64,000 nucleotides of DNA from Madurella fahalii. Its lineage: Eukaryota > Ascomycota > Sordariomycetes > Sordariales. The notes beneath the pieces are model-generated. The model saw only the letters and a list, made by a program, of their open reading frames with translations, did no database searches and had not been told where the DNA came from. The translations under genes were made by a program, and so were the position numbers. The stretch lies in assembly GCA_029876055.1 (NCBI GenBank), contig CM056878.1, positions 248,001 to 312,000 on the forward strand, read 5' to 3'. Positions 32,168 through 44,549 of the stretch are shown piece by piece; position 1 is the first letter of the stretch, and each line of letters begins with the position of its first letter.

Positions 32168-34706
32168 GAGTGTGTAATTCGTTTACGATGCTCGATGTGG
32201 TTTAGACTGACGACGAAGTCATGGAGGGGTTTGAGAGGAAAAGAAACGAAGCGCTCAGCGTGATACTCGGGGCTGCCTGTTAAACACCAACAAGGAAAAA
32301 ACAGCAAGGCCAGACTCCACATCAGCTGTCCGTGTTTGTGGCGGCCGAGGAGGCTTGACATGTCACGCTCTAATCGGCGGTGAGACAGCTAAAACCGGAT
32401 AAGGTCGCAACCAGGCTGGGTGGCGTCTGCGGGCGGCTACATAAAGACAAGACTGCCTTGAGCTACTGCAACGACACCAGACCGGCTTCAGAAACAAAAA
32501 CCCCTTCCAGGAATCTAGATGGAACCGGCGGTGTGAAGGGAACCAGGCCGGGGCGTGCATCTGCCCTTTCCGTTTCTGTTACAACTGCCCTGTCCTACGG
32601 AGAAGAAACTATGCCAACGGCACTTGCCGTCTGCGGGAGGGAATCACCCCGGCGCACGAGTCAGGACCCACCACATGTACAGTACGCTACGTACGGCATG
32701 TCTCACCACAGCTTAGTGAGACTCCCCAAGCCCAGTGGCGATCGTGTTCGAATTGTTCGATTATTTTTTTTAACAACAAACCCCAGCAGCAATCATGAAG
32801 CCGCGGAACCCCCCGTGTATTCAAACCGGCGCTTCTTGTCCTCCCGTGAGATGTCATACATAGCAAGACATGCAGACGGCGAAATAGGTTAGCATGTGCC
32901 AATCCCAAAAATTGTAGTCGTGATCTGCAGGCCGTCCAGACTTGGCGCGTTCAAGATTCTGCGGCCCTACCCGATGCTTAGTATGGATTATGATCAATTA
33001 CCCCAAAAAACTCTTAACTGAGAGCGGCACTTTACCGAACAGACCAAGACACGGCCAAGGAAAGAAGAGGAACGGAACCCCCTCCCGGGCCGCGATGGGG
33101 ACTATTTGTCTCAAATTCTAGAAACGAATCCTTAGACAGTAAGTAGCCGTCACGTTGATCCTTTAAAATTTTCCATCCTCTCCCAGCCCACCTCAGCCAC
33201 CAGCCGTGCGGTCATAGCCCGATTACGAATCCGAAAAACCGTGCGTGACTCAAAAGTGCTAAGGGCTAGATCCACTAGTGCCGTTAGGCCTCCAAAACCG
33301 TCTAATCCATTGTTGGAGGTAGCGAGGCTAGAGTTTGTCTCACCTCCTCACAGTCATTGGGATCTTCATAGCAGGTGGCACCCAAACTCTGCAAGATAGC
33401 GCAGTGCTCTTCCATGTCGGTCGTGGCCGGCAAAGTTCATGGTGCGGTGCTGCTTCGATTCGGCTGTTGTTGGCTTCAGCACCCACACTCGTCCCGACGC
33501 GGGCCAGCCAAGGATCGTTGCTGGCACTTCGTTCATGGGCTTCAGACTATCTGCCGTCTCAACTTGTGCTCTCTTGCAGTGGGATCATTTGACATTGTGG
33601 GTATTGTCTAAGGAGGCCATAGCTTGGCTGTTGGTTGTGTTGGGTTTTACCGGGACTAGGTTGCTAGTGGACTGAAGGGAGAATGACAGACGCGCTGAGA
33701 TTGGGTGTCCAGGACTAGAGCGCCTTCTTATAGGTGGGTGGCAGTCACCCAATGTAACCTCGAAGGTTAGCTACCCAGTGAGACAACAGGCAGCACACGA
33801 ATAAAGCGGCATTTTGACGACAAAATGTCCCACCTTTCAGAGCTGTGCCGGGACACCAGGCTGCATATAAATACAAGACGGATTCCTGCGACACATCTGA
33901 GCAACCAGAGTACTCTCGTACCCTTGTAGCCAATGTCCTACCCTTCTTCGCTAGTGGCTAACAGCCGTTATATTGATGAGTCACTAGGTACTTGGCCGAT
34001 ACATCTTGAGCCAGGCAGTACCGCTTCGAGTATACTTATATGCTCGCTGACCGAGTCGCTACTAGAAAAAGGCACTGCAGTGTCAACCTACGTTGTACGA
34101 CGCGTGAGCAGGTCGCAGTATATCCAGCGATGAAGAATGTCTGTTGGTTACAATGCCGCAGATACGCAAAATTATGCCAGAATGAGAGGGTGGTATATAT
34201 AATCATGTTGGACTGCAGGAAGGGGATAGATGGCGGTTACAATAGACCAATTGGGCCTTACAACAACACTAAGTCTCCTTTAACAGCACCTTGTACACCA
34301 CATCCCTGCATTAGACGGACGCTTGTTGACTATGCAAGCATTATAATACGACTGATCGATATTAACAGCATTGAATCAAGGAAGTCTCGTCTGCCATCGG
34401 CCCGTTTTGGATAAAGGGAAATCAGTGAGACATAGGACTATTCGGCGCCAACTGCTTGGATAATTAACCGTAGCAGTCGTAGTACCAATTTTCATATCTA
34501 ATTAGCATTCATATCTGGGCAGCAAGCTATTTCTAGGTAACTCTTCCCATCAAACCTAACCCATCTGTGTGTCTAGTGCGGAACGGCCAACATGATAAAT
34601 GGGTATTACCCAAGCGCTGTCCGCCAGCCAAATGTTCGTGCGACTATTGTCACATAAACTTTTTTCAGATTCCACCGCCTAATAACACATACACAAAGCC
34701 ACCCCT
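32168..34706. other. Intergenic region, no gene recognised
   Basis: Frames up to 170 codons (32380-32892, +) show no family features. AT-rich, TA-rich DNA lies at about 34000-34560. A TATA sequence (TATAAATA, 33866-33873) lies 60 bases before an ATG opening a 66-codon frame at 33933-34133; I cannot tell whether that is a gene. One GTACAGTAC word is at 32677. Confidence 0.5.
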
Positions 34707-35519
34707 TCAGCTTTTCCCACCGGTGCCCCCGTCGGCCGCTTCTTCAGCCGACTTCCCCAGCAGCTTACGCGCCCGGTCGGCGGCGATATCGCACATGGCC
34801 TGTTGTTCCGCCGTGATCCAGTCAGTCAACCGTGTTACCGGAAACAAACGCAACCACGAGGTATACCAGAAAGCAGACGCCATCATCCGAAGGGGTGAAA
34901 GGATTATTAGGGAAGGGAAAAAAAAAAAAAAAAAAAAAGAAAGGTAACTCACCCGTATCCCCTCCCTCTCCTCCTCCCTCAAATCCCCCCTCTCAATCCG
35001 CCTCCTCATATCCGCCATGACCTCCCCGCGCCCGCGCCCGTTGACGAACACGACGTAGCGCAAGCCGGGAAACCTGTCCTCGTACTCGCGATTCAGCCGG
35101 CCCAGCTCCTCCAGCTCCTCCGCCCCCGCCTCCGCCCCCGTGTCCCCCTGCCGCAAGTGCCTCTGCTCCTCGCGGCTCTGCTCGCTCAGCGCCTCCCGCC
35201 GGCGCTCCCCCAGCCTCGGGTGGCTGCCCAGCACGGCGTGCAGCCGGCGCCGGCCCTCCTCGTTGCCCTCGACGGCGGCGGCGATCTCGAGGAGCTGGTC
35301 GCGCAGCGTGGCGACCAGGTCGTCGTACGACGCGAACGAGAGGGTGCGCATCGTCGGGAGCGCCAGGGCGTGCAGCTCGGGCGACGGCTCGAAGAGCAGG
35401 TCGAGCGTCGCGCGGAGGGCCGTGTCAGATAGTGTGGGCAGGGAGGAGATGGCGGGCAGGAAGGGGGTTGCTGTTGGGTTGAGGGAGGAGGAGGTCGAGG
35501 TGGTGGTGATGGTTGCCAT
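34707..35519 (-). CDS. OHCU decarboxylase (urate degradation)
   Basis: Two exons, 35519-34953 and 34799-34707, about 219 residues. The 153-bp intron (GTGAGT...AACAG) joins EEREGIR to AMCDIAADRARKLL, exactly as in the family. The enzyme, 2-oxo-4-hydroxy-4-carboxy-5-ureidoimidazoline decarboxylase, converts the urate oxidation product OHCU to S-allantoin. Visible features are LFEPSPELHALALPTM, SFASYDDLVATLRDQ, the catalytic-site motif SHPRLGERR with His100, the SREEQ segment, and YEDRFPGLRYVVFVNGRGR. The start is the ATG at 35519; the open frame further upstream lacks family sequence. No peroxisomal C-terminal tripeptide is seen (it ends GGKS). The intron carries a long T tract (an A run on the + strand, about 34919-34938). 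Confidence 0.93.
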   Translation of the reverse strand: MATITTTSTSSSLNPTATPFLPAISSLPTLSDTALRATLDLLFEPSPELHALALPTMRTLSFASYDDLVATLRDQLLEIAAAVEGNEEGRRRLHAVLGSHPRLGERRREALSEQSREEQRHLRQGDTGAEAGAEELEELGRLNREYEDRFPGLRYVVFVNGRGRGEVMADMRRRIERGDLREEEREGIRVSYLSFFFFFFFPSLIILSPLRMMASAFWYTSWLRLFPVTRLTDWITAEQQAMCDIAADRARKLLGKSAEEAADGGTGGKS

Positions 35520-36390
35520 GGCGGGCAAAACCGAATTGGGTTGTCTTGATCTGCCAGAATACCAAATTTGCGACGTCTGAAACAAATGGACCGGGTAGAA
35601 GTTGAATGACCTGGTTCGGATGGTTGCCTTAGTTGCGGCTTGGTATCTGGGGATTAGATGGGAAGAAGCTCGTGTGGGGTTGACAGCCTGATCATGGTGG
35701 GGTTCATGCAGACACCCCGCGCTGTAACTTGGACGACGAAACGCTGGATGACGTCGAGCTCCCGGAACTCTGGGCAACACCAACACATCGGATGAACAGA
35801 CGGCACAATCGGCGCTGGGAATAGTCTACTATTGAGACGTTTGTGCCATCTAGGATTCCTGTGAATTCCAGCAAACGATAGTATACTCTGGCTGAGATGC
35901 TAATTACGCTGCAGAAACTGAGGGAACGGATATGAAGAGGATGTCGACTGGAGCGCCCGCCTGTTCCAACTCGTCACCGGGCCTAGAAATTGCCTTTCAA
36001 TTGAGCACAATGATATTGTGTAGTCCTATATAGATACAATTCACAATCTTTCTCGTTCTCAACAGCACGTTTTGGTTTTCTCGCCGCTACTGATGCACCA
36101 ACTCGGCTATGCAACGCTCCAGAATCCCAGGACTCGCTTGCAACGAACTACACCTGGTTCCCGCTAGACAACTCCTACAACGCATTAAAGAAAAACAAAT
36201 GCCACGCAGAAAACATTTTGCGAACCAAAGATGCGGCGGTAAAACAGCAGTTGGCCTCCCATCCCGACGCTGAATCCCGTCAGATGTACCGAGCGTATTA
36301 ATCCCAAAACTCCTGGCTTGATGTCCTTATCCCAAGCATCCAAAGGCAGAATATCCTCCCGAACGTAAATCGAAAACAGAGGCGCACCTC
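35520..36390. other. Intergenic region, no gene recognised
   Basis: Carries the upstream region of the OHCU decarboxylase gene and the 3' flank of the next minus-strand gene. I see no further feature. Confidence 0.6.
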
Positions 36391-37680
36391 TCAGCACCTC
36401 ACATTCCAAGGGATCCCATCCAAATCGTCCATGTAGTCTTCGTAATGGTCACCGGCGTCGGCCTCGGTCGACCCGCTCTCCCCACCACCAAAGATGACGC
36501 CAAAGTCGGCATAGACATCCTCCGGCTCGTCGTCGTACCGGCTCTCGTGTTCTGACGAAGGAAATGCCACGTCGTCGTCATCGAGATCCGTCAGATCCTC
36601 GAGCGCAATAGCCGGCCGCGTCACCCTGAGCTCCGGCGAGCGCATGGGCCGTAGCCGCGGACTCGGGATCCTCAACACAGTCGACGTCGGCCCCCCTGCT
36701 TGAGGGCCTGGCAAGCTCCTCGCCGTCGGTGGCCGGAATCCAGCACCTGGTGGTGGTGGCCACAGCTTTGGCTGCGGAGAGTTAATCCCCGGCGTTACCG
36801 CGCCCGACGGCCGACCTGCTGAATCCACGAGGTACCGCCCACCGAAAAACGCACTGCTTCCGTGACTCTGCTGAAACACGGCCGCTTTGGCCGCCAGCTC
36901 GGCAGCCTGAGCAATCCCCCGCTCCGCCGCCTCAGCACAAACCCGCAGTCGGAAGCTGTTGATCACCGCTGCCCGACGCAGCCACGTTGATGGGCTTGGT
37001 TGTAATGCTGGTGCTGGCGGTGCCTGACCGGCCCCGACGTTGTTGAGTCGGCGCGTGGACATGATCGCGGCGAGCTTTAGGAAGCGCTTGTCACCAGTCG
37101 CCACCGCCTCCCTATTCAGGATGTGGGTTGCCGGAAGTGAGAACGGCTCCGATAGGCGCGACGTGACGAGCTGCCGCAGAAGACGTCGCTTCTTACAGCC
37201 CGATGACGCAGTATTGGGTCCGTCAACATCCGTATCCGGCCGCCGACGCTTGAGACATGGCCTTTGGTACGCGTGGAGTTGTTGGAGCGGAAATGTTACC
37301 ACTTGCTGGCCGGACGGGACTACTTTGGTAAAAACCAGGTCCGGATGCGCCGTTACAAGGCAAGTAGGGCGGTCAATCTTGCTATTCGTGGTCGTCGCAA
37401 TGCGGGCCGACGGTGCTTTGTTGAGCTGCTGGACCTCAAGCTTTGTCGGCTTCGACACTGAGAGGGCAATCTCAGGAGGCTGAGCCTGATTGTGGCCGTC
37501 TGCTCTGCTGCCCTTTGAGATGTCGAGAAACCGATCGTTCAGCTCAGGGATCGTTGTTGTGTGGAATAGCGCCGTCTCAAGCTCGACATGCTTGTCCTGC
37601 TTGAACCGAACGTCACGGAAATGCCAGGGCCCGTGCTGTTCAAAGGAGTTCTGCTTGCTGGCTTCAAGCTGCAACCCCAT
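36391..37680 (-). CDS. Hypothetical protein, probably nuclear, 429 aa
   Basis: One exon with coherent coding bias; start at ATG 37680. I do not recognise a named family. Features in order: an N-terminal part with FEQHGPWHFRDVRF; a basic bipartite-like stretch (CLKRRRPDTD and CKKRRLLRQL, about residues 139-170) that could be a nuclear localisation signal; a helical block (SEPFSLPATHILNREAVATG, DKRFLKLAAIMSTRRLNN, WLRRAAVINSFRLRVCAEAAERG, Ala-rich) that looks like the conserved core; a Pro/Gly-rich linker with PPPPGAGFRPP; and a very acidic C-terminus (EDLTDLDDDD, EPEDVYADF, EDYMDDLDGIPWN). It has no signal peptide or membrane segment. A role in chromatin or transcription is a guess from charge pattern only. 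Confidence 0.7.
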   Translation of the reverse strand: MGLQLEASKQNSFEQHGPWHFRDVRFKQDKHVELETALFHTTTIPELNDRFLDISKGSRADGHNQAQPPEIALSVSKPTKLEVQQLNKAPSARIATTTNSKIDRPTCLVTAHPDLVFTKVVPSGQQVVTFPLQQLHAYQRPCLKRRRPDTDVDGPNTASSGCKKRRLLRQLVTSRLSEPFSLPATHILNREAVATGDKRFLKLAAIMSTRRLNNVGAGQAPPAPALQPSPSTWLRRAAVINSFRLRVCAEAAERGIAQAAELAAKAAVFQQSHGSSAFFGGRYLVDSAGRPSGAVTPGINSPQPKLWPPPPGAGFRPPTARSLPGPQAGGPTSTVLRIPSPRLRPMRSPELRVTRPAIALEDLTDLDDDDVAFPSSEHESRYDDEPEDVYADFGVIFGGGESGSTEADAGDHYEDYMDDLDGIPWNVRC

Positions 37681-40600
37681 TGTGTAAACTCTTGCTCCCC
37701 ACAGTCCAGCGCTGACCAGACGACTCCTGTGGCTTGGCCGTAACTCCCTTGCTATCGCATGAGCAGCCCTAAGTCGACCGGACCGTCGCGGATTGGCTGT
37801 TGAAGGTGCAAGATCATCGATCCAAGTCGCGGCCGGCCAGACAGAAGAATGTCAGGGAAGCTGCTCCAGGAAGGCGAGGCTTCGAGTCGAGACACAAGTC
37901 ATAAACTACCTCGTCAACGGCCTCCAAGCAGCGGGACACATTCGACCAACCACCAATAGTCCCCACAGGTAAACACTCAAGATCAAAGTCCAACTCGGAC
38001 AGCCACCTCTGTCAACGCACAGGAATCAGGGACACGGCATCCTCCGGTAACTCTCTTAATAGAAGGCGTAGCGGTATCTGATGAGCCAACAAGTTCCACT
38101 TAACCGCTGAGGCGTAGGAAATAGGCTTAGTGCTTCCGGCAAGATACAGGAATGCGCCGTTCACGGGCCGAGTGGACTGTTGCGTGGTGACGGATTGGAC
38201 GGGGGTGGCGTGCTTGATCGCTCGCTCGCTCGTCTCCGCGGGGTTCCCAGAGAGCCGGGAGCGTGGGAGGGAAAGAGACGACAGAGTGGGATGAAACGGC
38301 GTGTGCTCTCTTTATTAGGACGCAGGGATGAAAACAGAGCATCCAGCCAGGCGGTGTCGAGTGGAGAAGACGGAGATCTCGTTCCACGGTGCGGGACCTG
38401 GGGGAGATGTGCTCCTCCAGGGCGACTCGCAGGACGCTACTGTAAGAATACCCTAGTCGGAGGCAAGCATGGCATGGGGCTTCCGTGAGTGGAATTTCTG
38501 GGGAACCTCGTTGGGGCTGGGACCAAGACGGATCCTCACTGGCCGGGAGCTTTGGTGGTGGGAGACGCTGGGCCCGAGAGAACCACTAGCGTATTCGTGA
38601 TGTGGTCAGGCTCAAGAAGCCTCCAAGTCCCCCCAAATGCAACTTGGTGCAAAGCTCCCAGGCGTCTGGTCCTGGATGGACGCCCATCGGCTGACAATGG
38701 CCTGGAGACGGGGGGCGAAATGCGGAGAGTGCAGGGGTAGGTTGAGTGCCAAGGTTGAGGTGCTGACATTATGGACGCCGGGGTTGGCTGGGCCTGGGAG
38801 GATTGGGGCGAGCCGCAAACCAGTAAACGGCCTCTCTCAATTTAGGGCCGGGACACTGTCCGAAGATGCAGAAAAACCGGTGACACGAACCGCCTCCTGA
38901 CCGCTTGAGCAGCAGACTAAGGGCAGGAACAGGACGAATTGACGCATCTACACGTCTGCCGGTGGTGAAGCAGATTGGCCAGTGCTGGGTCGTCAACCTG
39001 CAGCCAGTTGTAGAGTTTCCATGGCGTAATTGGGCGGCAAGTTATTGCTTTTTCTTTTCAATTTTTCTGTGTTTTCTTTTTCACAGGGCAGGGAGCAAGT
39101 TGCTGGATGCAGCAGCGCCGTAGAGCGCCCAGGCGAGCCTGATCCCTGTAAGAATGTACATGGACAGTACCCCTCTCGTCTTCATCCAACCCCGGAAATC
39201 GGCGCAGTTGGTTTAAACAGCCTAACGTCAGTCCCTGCACCACGGCCTTGCCTGTCTTTCACTCAGTTCCCCACTCATTATACAGGTATACTCGCCGTGT
39301 ACCTCGTATGTCGTTCGGAGCTAAACTGTTTGACCCTCCTGTCGGCGCATTCCCGCATATTACTCTAGGGCGATGCTCGAATCGTGAAATAATAATAATA
39401 CGAGTAACAATAAGAATAAACAGGCTTGTTTAAGAAAACTCCCTACAACCCGCGGACGTTCGGTCCCCAGAATATCCCCGGCTGTGCGGTTGCGGGGAAG
39501 GAGGCCATTGAGCGACACGCGACCCACAGTCCAACAGCTACACAGTACGTGTAGTGTACACTGCAATACAGCAGACAGCAAGGACTCCAAACCAAGAAGA
39601 CCCACCCATTGAGGGGGATCGTGTTCTGCCGTGCTTGCATGCATGTCGACCCTTGTTTCCTAAGCTTGCAATCTCGGGCATTGGCACTCAGCAGTCTGGC
39701 CAGGTCTTGCGCAGAAATTGTTGAGGCGTGTAAAAGTAAAATAAAACAAATAAAATATATCGCCTGCGGCGTGGCAAGAAATAAAGGGGCCAGTCCGCAG
39801 CGCAATTTGCCGTCAATGCCAGGTCATCAGCCCAGCGTTTGCCCATTCAGGCCAAACGTATCACACATAACCCCCCCAAATCAGCCACTGGCTCGACCTC
39901 ATTTGAGGATTTGGGTCACGAGGCACACCAAAGCGAAGCAGCATACATACACAGTACATGCCTGCCGCCGAACACGGCTAGGACCAGCTGGGTCAAACCA
40001 CTGAATTGGCAGCAGGTCGGAGGTACGGCCGAGGGGCTCACCGAAGCTCGGAAGAGAATCGGCGACTCCTAGTTCCTGTCAGAAACACAATTCGCACCTC
40101 AGTTGCAGAAGCAAAGCGCAGCGGTTCATCGCAATTTCTCAGCACTCGGAACTCGCCGCATTTGCCAACCGACACTGCCCGATTTAACCCGCCTGCGGCC
40201 CAACATCTGAATCGGATCAGGTGCAGGGAGCCATCCCGTAAGAACGATTTCCCATTCGCGTCATTTCCCGGCGGTTCATTTACATATCAATGGAGGCATG
40301 GATAACCCGAAAGCCCTCGACACGGGCAGTGCCTGGCGGGGGATAAAAGAAAGGGCCGGACACCACAGAAGGACAGAGGGTGGGTCTTAAGAAGTTGGGA
40401 TCCTCAGTTTGCCGGATAACGTTACAACGGGCATTGCACGGCAGGGTCGACGACGCTAGCCTTGTGTTCTCTTGGCTGTCTGTGTACTGCTTCTCTTTAG
40501 CTACGCCCAGGTCCGAATACCTGCGATCGATGCTGCTTGACTTTGGTCTAGGGGTTACCGTTCCATCATCCATGCATTCTTCTTTGAACCAGGTTGGCTT

Positions 40601-42651
40601 GCGTGGCCGAGGCATTCCGCTGCAACCCTTTTCACGCCTTCCCGTCTGGGAAATCTACCCGCCGCCTTTGGCAGCCTCTGGTACACTGACTGATCCTTTT
40701 CAGATGTAAGTTATAATAAGATGACAACGCAGGAAACTTCTCGCTCTTCTTGGGGTAGGGAAATGTCGCAAGAACCCCGAAGTGAACGGACACATCTGTC
40801 AGCTACATGACACAAACCTCCACGTTGGCTTTAGTACCTCCACCGCGGCAGGCAGTAACCCCTTGTTACCAATTTTGAGCAACAAAGAGACAATATATTG
40901 TCCGGTGGGGCATGAATTCTAGCGGAACACTACCAGTTGTCCTTAGGATCTGCGTGTCCCAAAGGTAAGCGACTCTCAGGTTTTAAATAACCTCGGGCAA
41001 ACAGCTGCCGAGCAGGCTGGTCGCTTGTGCCTAGAAGCTAAAGAGAGAGCAGCCAATAGCCCCGCGAATCAATGTCGTACCGTCCTACTCTCTGACGCAG
41101 TCGACACCGGCTACCGGAAACCCAAAGCTGTGGATCGGATGCGACCAGCCGCACACCGGTCCCGCTGGTGGTTGCAGATGGCATCCCGACTGAACTAAGA
41201 AAGGCCCTCGTTGGGACGAGAAAGGAACGCCGTGATGTCGTTTCCTGTGCAGCCAAATGTCACTCGAAACGCTTTTCGTTCGTTTCGTGGCTCTTTTCCA
41301 CCACTCACACCTCCATACATCAGCCACTCGACTTCACACAGACACCATGGCCCAAGCAACTCCTTTGGTTCGTCTCGACCGCCGTACTACGTAGGCACAC
41401 TTCCTTTTCGTCCGAACCCGGCGGCCCCTTCCCCAAAGCGGGATACCGAACGAACCCCTCCAAAACAGAGATCCTTTCCGAGCTCCATGGAGGGTGCCAA
41501 CACCACTAGTGGGGGCAAGCGAGCCGCCCCAATTGATGAAAGGCGTTGTGAGAGGTGTGGTTGCAAATAAATGCACTTTTTTGGTCTCTTTTCGGCTTCG
41601 GCTCTCGGCTCATCAGCGGGCGAGTTCGACAGAGCAGAGGAGCACTGGCCAGACATCTCTAGCAGTGATTTAGGTAGAAAAGAACTGGCTGTCTCTTCTC
41701 CGGCACAGGACATGCTTCAGCGAAGACGGCTTGCCAACGCCCATGAAGAGTGTACAGTACATGGTGACCCATGTTTCAGCTTTTAACATTAAGCACTTGG
41801 CGTGGTGGGGGTCATTGGAAGTGATCTGCCAGCAGGGGAGAGCGCTGGAACGCTGGCGTGATGTGGGGACGTACTGACCCCCGCTTGTGACCCCACTGAA
41901 TAAACATTTGCGGGGAAGAGAACAAATTTGGCTTGTTTGTGGTGTTTCTGTCTGGAATGTCTGGAAGAGCCTGCTTCGCGAAAGACAGCAGAAAAAAACA
42001 TACGGCGTACTTGAACATTATGGACTGTTTCTTGAGGGGCGCACTTGTATACTCGGGCCTCCCGTCTCGGCCTCGTGGACGTCGGCCGGTGCCGCCAGAG
42101 CGGCGCCAGAGAACCTGCAGAAAGCTTCCCATCAACCATGGGAAACTGAGCGTTAACCGTGGTTAGCATGGCTTCATGTACGCCTATGGACTTATTTTAC
42201 TGGCTCGCAAAATGCTTCAACAATCTCGAGTGAACTTGACGGACGATGCCTTTTTCTCCGGTTCCGCGCCCGTCGGCTGTCCGGTCCCCCGGTTGTATCA
42301 TCACGTGGATACCTCGGCAACTATGGACCCCGGCCGCTCTCTCGGCCAGCCGAAAGGTCCATCCCGAATGACGACGACCTCAACCCAGCGTTGCCGTATT
42401 CTTCGTCGGCAGGATGAAGTGATCCGGACCGTCAACTTTATACCTTCCTTGTTGTTTGTCAGTTTCCATCCTTCGTTTCTCTTTACTTAGGTTCTTGTTC
42501 GCCTCAATCCAAAGTCGTTCATTTCAAGACGTTGTCCCAATAATAGACAGCAACCACGTCCCTCGGCGAGTGCTGAGGCCCCAGAAACGAGTGAACCGGA
42601 CGGCTTACAAGAGACACACCAAAATTCGCTACATTATTTTCACTGTCTGCT
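37681..42651. other. Long gene-poor region (about 5 kb)
   Basis: No gene I can support. The best candidate is a + frame at 41211-41570 (119 codons, Pro/Ser-rich, ending CERCGCK) with no family, so I leave it out as a gene. The block 38180-38900 is GC-rich with overlapping chance frames. One GTACAGTAC word is at 41752. The end must hold the promoter of the thioesterase gene. Confidence 0.5.
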
Positions 42652-43902
42652 ATGAGGATGCCTTCCGAAGACGAACCCCCGCTATCCTTCCAGGAAGCCT
42701 TGGATCTGGTCAAGCTGCCTGGGCGGGGTGACGTGCGGCGTTTCATGGCAACGAGGGCCGCATACCTGCCCGGCTCCGACTTCACCAAGGATAAGGAGAT
42801 GCCCATGGTCCACAGCGCCGCATTCGGTGGCCATGTGTACGCTCAATCCGCCTTGGCGGCGTACCGAGCATGGAGAGAGCTGGAGGATGAAAAGGGGGTG
42901 AAGCCGTCAGAGAGGCTCGATCTCCATGTAGGTGTGAACTCTGCCCAACAGCATACAAGGCCGCTCATCATCAACCCCCTATCATTGACCCGCTCTCTGA
43001 TGTACTCAGAACCCCGCGTTTAACCCTCACCACACTGACAGACCATCCACGGCTACTTCACCCGCCGGGGCATCCCAGAGCGGCCGTTCATCTACGACGT
43101 CACGCCCCTGACAGCGTCCCGCACCTTCAGTACCCTCTCGGTTACCGTCTACCAGCCCTCGGAACCGAGCACCAGCCCGGACCCGCTGGGGGCCCGCTTC
43201 CCGCTCGCCGACGCCGCCCTCCCGCTGGACCCGCCGGCCTTCACGGCCATGTGCTCGCTCAAGCTCCCGGAGCCCGACAGCGTGGGAGTCTCGACGCAGG
43301 AGGACCCGCCGCAGAAGCGCTTCGCCGCCATCCTCGCCCGCCGCGCGCCCCACGAGTGGCCCCCGGCCCCGCCCGTCGACATCGCCGGCGTGGTGGCGCT
43401 CGTGGGCGCCGACCAGGCCGGCCGCTTCCCCGCCGTCGAGATGCGCAAGGTCGACATGGCCCCGCACAACGACGGCCGCCCCGTGCACGAGCGCCGCGAG
43501 CTGCTGCTGTACCGCCTCCTCAAGCCGCTGCCGCCCGCCGGCGGCGCTGGCGACGGCGCGGACGGGTGGGACGCCAACGCCCACGTGGTGGCGCACGCCT
43601 TCGTGGCGGACCGGAACGGCCTGCTCATGGCAGGGAACCACATCGGCTTCGGCTGGTCGCTGCGGCGGGCCGCCAGCCTGAGCTACACGTTCGTGATGCA
43701 CGTGGGCGCCGAGCAGGCGGTCATAAGGCCCGAGGATAGCTGGTGGGTGCAGGAGGCCTGGTTCCCCCGGACCGGGGCTGGCAGGGGGATTGTGGAGAGC
43801 AAGATTTGGAGTCCGCGCGGGTTGCATGTGGCGACTGAGTACCAGGATGGGCTGATCCAGGGGTTGGAGGACGGGGAGAAAGGGGGGTATAGCAGGCTGT
43901 AG
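42652..43902 (+). CDS. TesB-type acyl-CoA thioesterase, peroxisomal signal, catalytic Asp not found
   Basis: Two exons, 42652-42927 and 43042-43902, with a 114-bp intron (GTAGGT...CTGACAG), about 378 residues. The two hot-dog domains of the TesB/ACOT8 family are recognisable: MVHSAAFGGHVYAQSALAAY, then RLDLHTIHGYFTRRGIPERP across the splice, PFIYDVTPLTASRTFSTLSV in the first, and GNHIGFGWSLRRAASLSYTF, ESKIWSPRGLHVATEYQDGLI in the second. These enzymes cleave acyl-CoA to free acid and CoA. The C-terminus is SRL, a PTS1-like peroxisomal import signal, consistent with beta-oxidation. In TesB the catalytic Asp lies in a DHSMWFH motif; here the aligned stretch reads SLSYTFVMHV, so the Asp appears missing, while the Gln near the C-terminus (YQDGL) is kept. 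Activity is therefore uncertain. Confidence 0.88.
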
Positions 43903-44549
43903 ATGATAGAGTCCATTCTGCGGCCGGTGGTTGCCGCGGTGTCATGTGCCTAGCGCCGAATGTGTAAACTGATCTGTAGTATATACGGAAGAGCAGGTTT
44001 ATAGATGGATACACCGGATTCGAGATGATACTTAGCACCGGGAGACGTGATTAGGCCGTTCATTATTCTTAACATGCCATGACTGTGTCTCTAGTAATTC
44101 ACCTTGATTGATGGCTTGGAAGGAGGGATATCTCCTTCCCAGAAACCCTCACCCAAGAAGGTTCACCTTGCGCGAGAACGGGTTGTCTAAGGGTTAGGGT
44201 TCAGCTTACTTAGTTTCTGGTTTGATATGCTCACTGGCAGCCATCGACACTGCATCTGTTGATCAGGCAATTTTGCAAAGTCAATGGGAATGTGGAAATA
44301 GCGAGCTTTGTTTACCACAACTCTTGAAAACTGCTAATTCCGGTTGTAGGTTCCGACGGCTCATTCCTCAACACAAGAGAATCCACGTGCCAGGTCACAT
44401 GCACTGGCGCTATTCCCTAAACAGCAAGCACCTAGCACTGCTCGGCTACTCGTGCTCCAACCGGGCCAAATCAGACCATTTCTCAAATCCGAGAACAAGC
44501 TTCACCCTTCCACCACCCGCCCAATTGACCCGCTACCGCCTCGACGAAC
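43903..44549. other. Intergenic region with a telobox-like motif
   Basis: Lies between the thioesterase and COX4 genes and includes the COX4 promoter. The motif AAGGGTTAGGGTTCAG (44189-44204) contains two TTAGGG-type units, about 350 bp before the COX4 start. No gene recognised. Confidence 0.6.

Noticed and set aside
41211..41570. Pro/Ser-rich 119-codon frame ending CERCGCK
   Set aside because: No family, no splice partner and no promoter signal; composition is compatible with a chance frame.
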